Assembly: GCA_008360955.1 (NCBI GenBank)
Contig: LUCM01008791.1
Coordinates: forward strand, 160,644 to 224,643
Direction: 5' to 3'
From: Fasciolopsis buskii
Lineage: Eukaryota > Platyhelminthes > Trematoda > Plagiorchiida > Fasciolidae
DNA length: 64,000 nucleotides
Both the position numbers and the translations under genes were made by a program. The notes under the pieces were generated by a model. That model ran no database searches and was not told the origin of the DNA. It worked only from the letters and a program-made list of their open reading frames with translations. Shown one piece after another: positions 63,151 through 64,000 of this stretch (within the stretch, counting starts at the first letter, position 1; each line of letters opens with the position of its first letter).

Positions 63151-63490
63151 TTGGGGTGCAAATTCGAAGATTTTGTTTTGGTCAGCAATCTTGGTCGACT
63201 CGTTGATCCCTTAACACTCGCTACCGATCGGGATCGTGATGATCTCTATACTCTTGGCCTTCTCATTTATTTCTTCATTTTGTTCATTGCCATTACTCCA
63301 AACCGTTCTCCTGGCTCATTGAACCTTATCCGTTCTGCCACCGGGGTCCCCTGTTCCGTTTTTCCCTGGAAATCCAGACGCACATTTTAGTGTTAAGACT
63401 GGGCTGACTAAGTGGTTTTTGTTAGGTATTCTCTTGCCAGGGTACATCGATCCAAGGTTAATAGTTGTAACAACTGAACTGAACTGAACT
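63151..63490 (+). mobile_element. CR1-like 3' end with (AACTG)n tail
   Basis: After a broken frame the text reads KWFLLGILLPGYIDPRLIVV then TTELN, close to the C-terminal end of CR1/Jockey-like elements in flukes, and runs into AACTGAACTGAACTGAACT (63472-63490). Whether the open frame upstream (63151-63390) belongs to it is uncertain. Confidence 0.5.
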
Positions 63491-64000
63491 TACCCCTAGA
63501 ATGGTTGCTAGACTTTAGTAACCATCTGCACCTTTGCTTCAAATCTCATCGCGGTTGTTCTCCATAGAGTACACTCTAGTGCGTTACTTCCCCTTGAAAG
63601 GTTTTCCCTTATTTGTTGTGCGCTTGAAAATATCCACATTCTGACGCTGAATCCAATGTCCCACTGGCCACTCTTTAAATTATTTCTTCTTGCGAACTAG
63701 CTACGAGTGCCTGCTTGTCATTCATAAATAAAAAAACTGTTTCATATGCTATAAAACCAGAAGTCTGACCTCTTTCTTTTGGGATATTGAATCTGCACAT
63801 CATGGCCTCCTTCCGCAGACCATTTCACTTAATCCTCTCTTGGTTCTCAAAATCCACTGCATTTTCCCGGGTTATAAATAGATTGAGAATAGAAAGTGCT
63901 ATTCTCTCGCACGTGATATTTAAACGGATGTTATTTTCTACTGAGATGGGATTATGATTTTCCCCTCTGTTCTTCACAGTTCTGAGTTTACGTCCTGCGA

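Overview
The window looks like a gene-poor piece of a flatworm (digenean fluke) chromosome. The evidence is a single host gene split into small exons by multi-kilobase introns, AT, ACT and TTA microsatellites, tRNA-derived repeats, and many decayed RTE-like (SR2-like), Penelope-like and CR1/Jockey-like retroelements of the kind known from trematodes. Base composition by eye is less AT-rich than Schistosoma, so a liver-, lung- or intestinal-fluke lineage is more likely; that is inference. I see no bacterial operons, no CRISPR array and no rRNA genes.

The host gene is on the + strand. Seven exons between about 3078 and 54346 splice with consensus GT/AG sites and matching phases into 752 codons that I recognise as the middle and most of the C-terminal half of ZW10, the kinetochore and vesicle-tethering protein. 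The strongest match is the stretch HNNCMYLAH...LTLG in the fifth exon seen here. The 5' exons and the 3'-terminal exon(s) were not found; they are probably outside the window or too diverged to see. ZW10 works with ROD and Zwilch (RZZ complex) at kinetochores and with RINT1 and NAG (NRZ complex) at the ER.

Almost all else is intron sequence filled with dead mobile elements. Layout: 1-3077 unassigned; 3078-5003 two exons; 5.8-11.6 kb a cluster of four RTE-like copies and fragments on both strands; 12.3-12.9 kb a diverged tandem repeat; 13.7-14.7 kb the large ZW10 exon; 18.69-19.26 kb a solo LTR with perfect 5-bp target duplications; 19.9-24.5 kb two exons with a CR1/Jockey-like remnant between them; 25-35 kb further RTE pieces, including an RT with a YVDD motif; 36.0 kb an exon; 37-40 kb an endonuclease remnant, a tRNA-like element and a second copy of the 5.8-kb retroelement; 44-47 kb an RTE element interrupted by two head-to-head Penelope fragments; 49.8-50.5 kb a Penelope RT; 54.2 kb the last exon seen; 54.3-64 kb mostly unassigned, with two tRNA-derived SINE candidates (one followed by a hammerhead-ribozyme-like motif) and a CR1-like 3' tail.

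The most notable points are the very large transposon-loaded ZW10 gene, a roughly 815-bp tract of about 99% identity between two dead retroelement copies 33 kb apart with far more diverged edges (a gene-conversion signature), the hammerhead-like motif next to a tRNA-like SINE, and the nested Penelope inverted pair.
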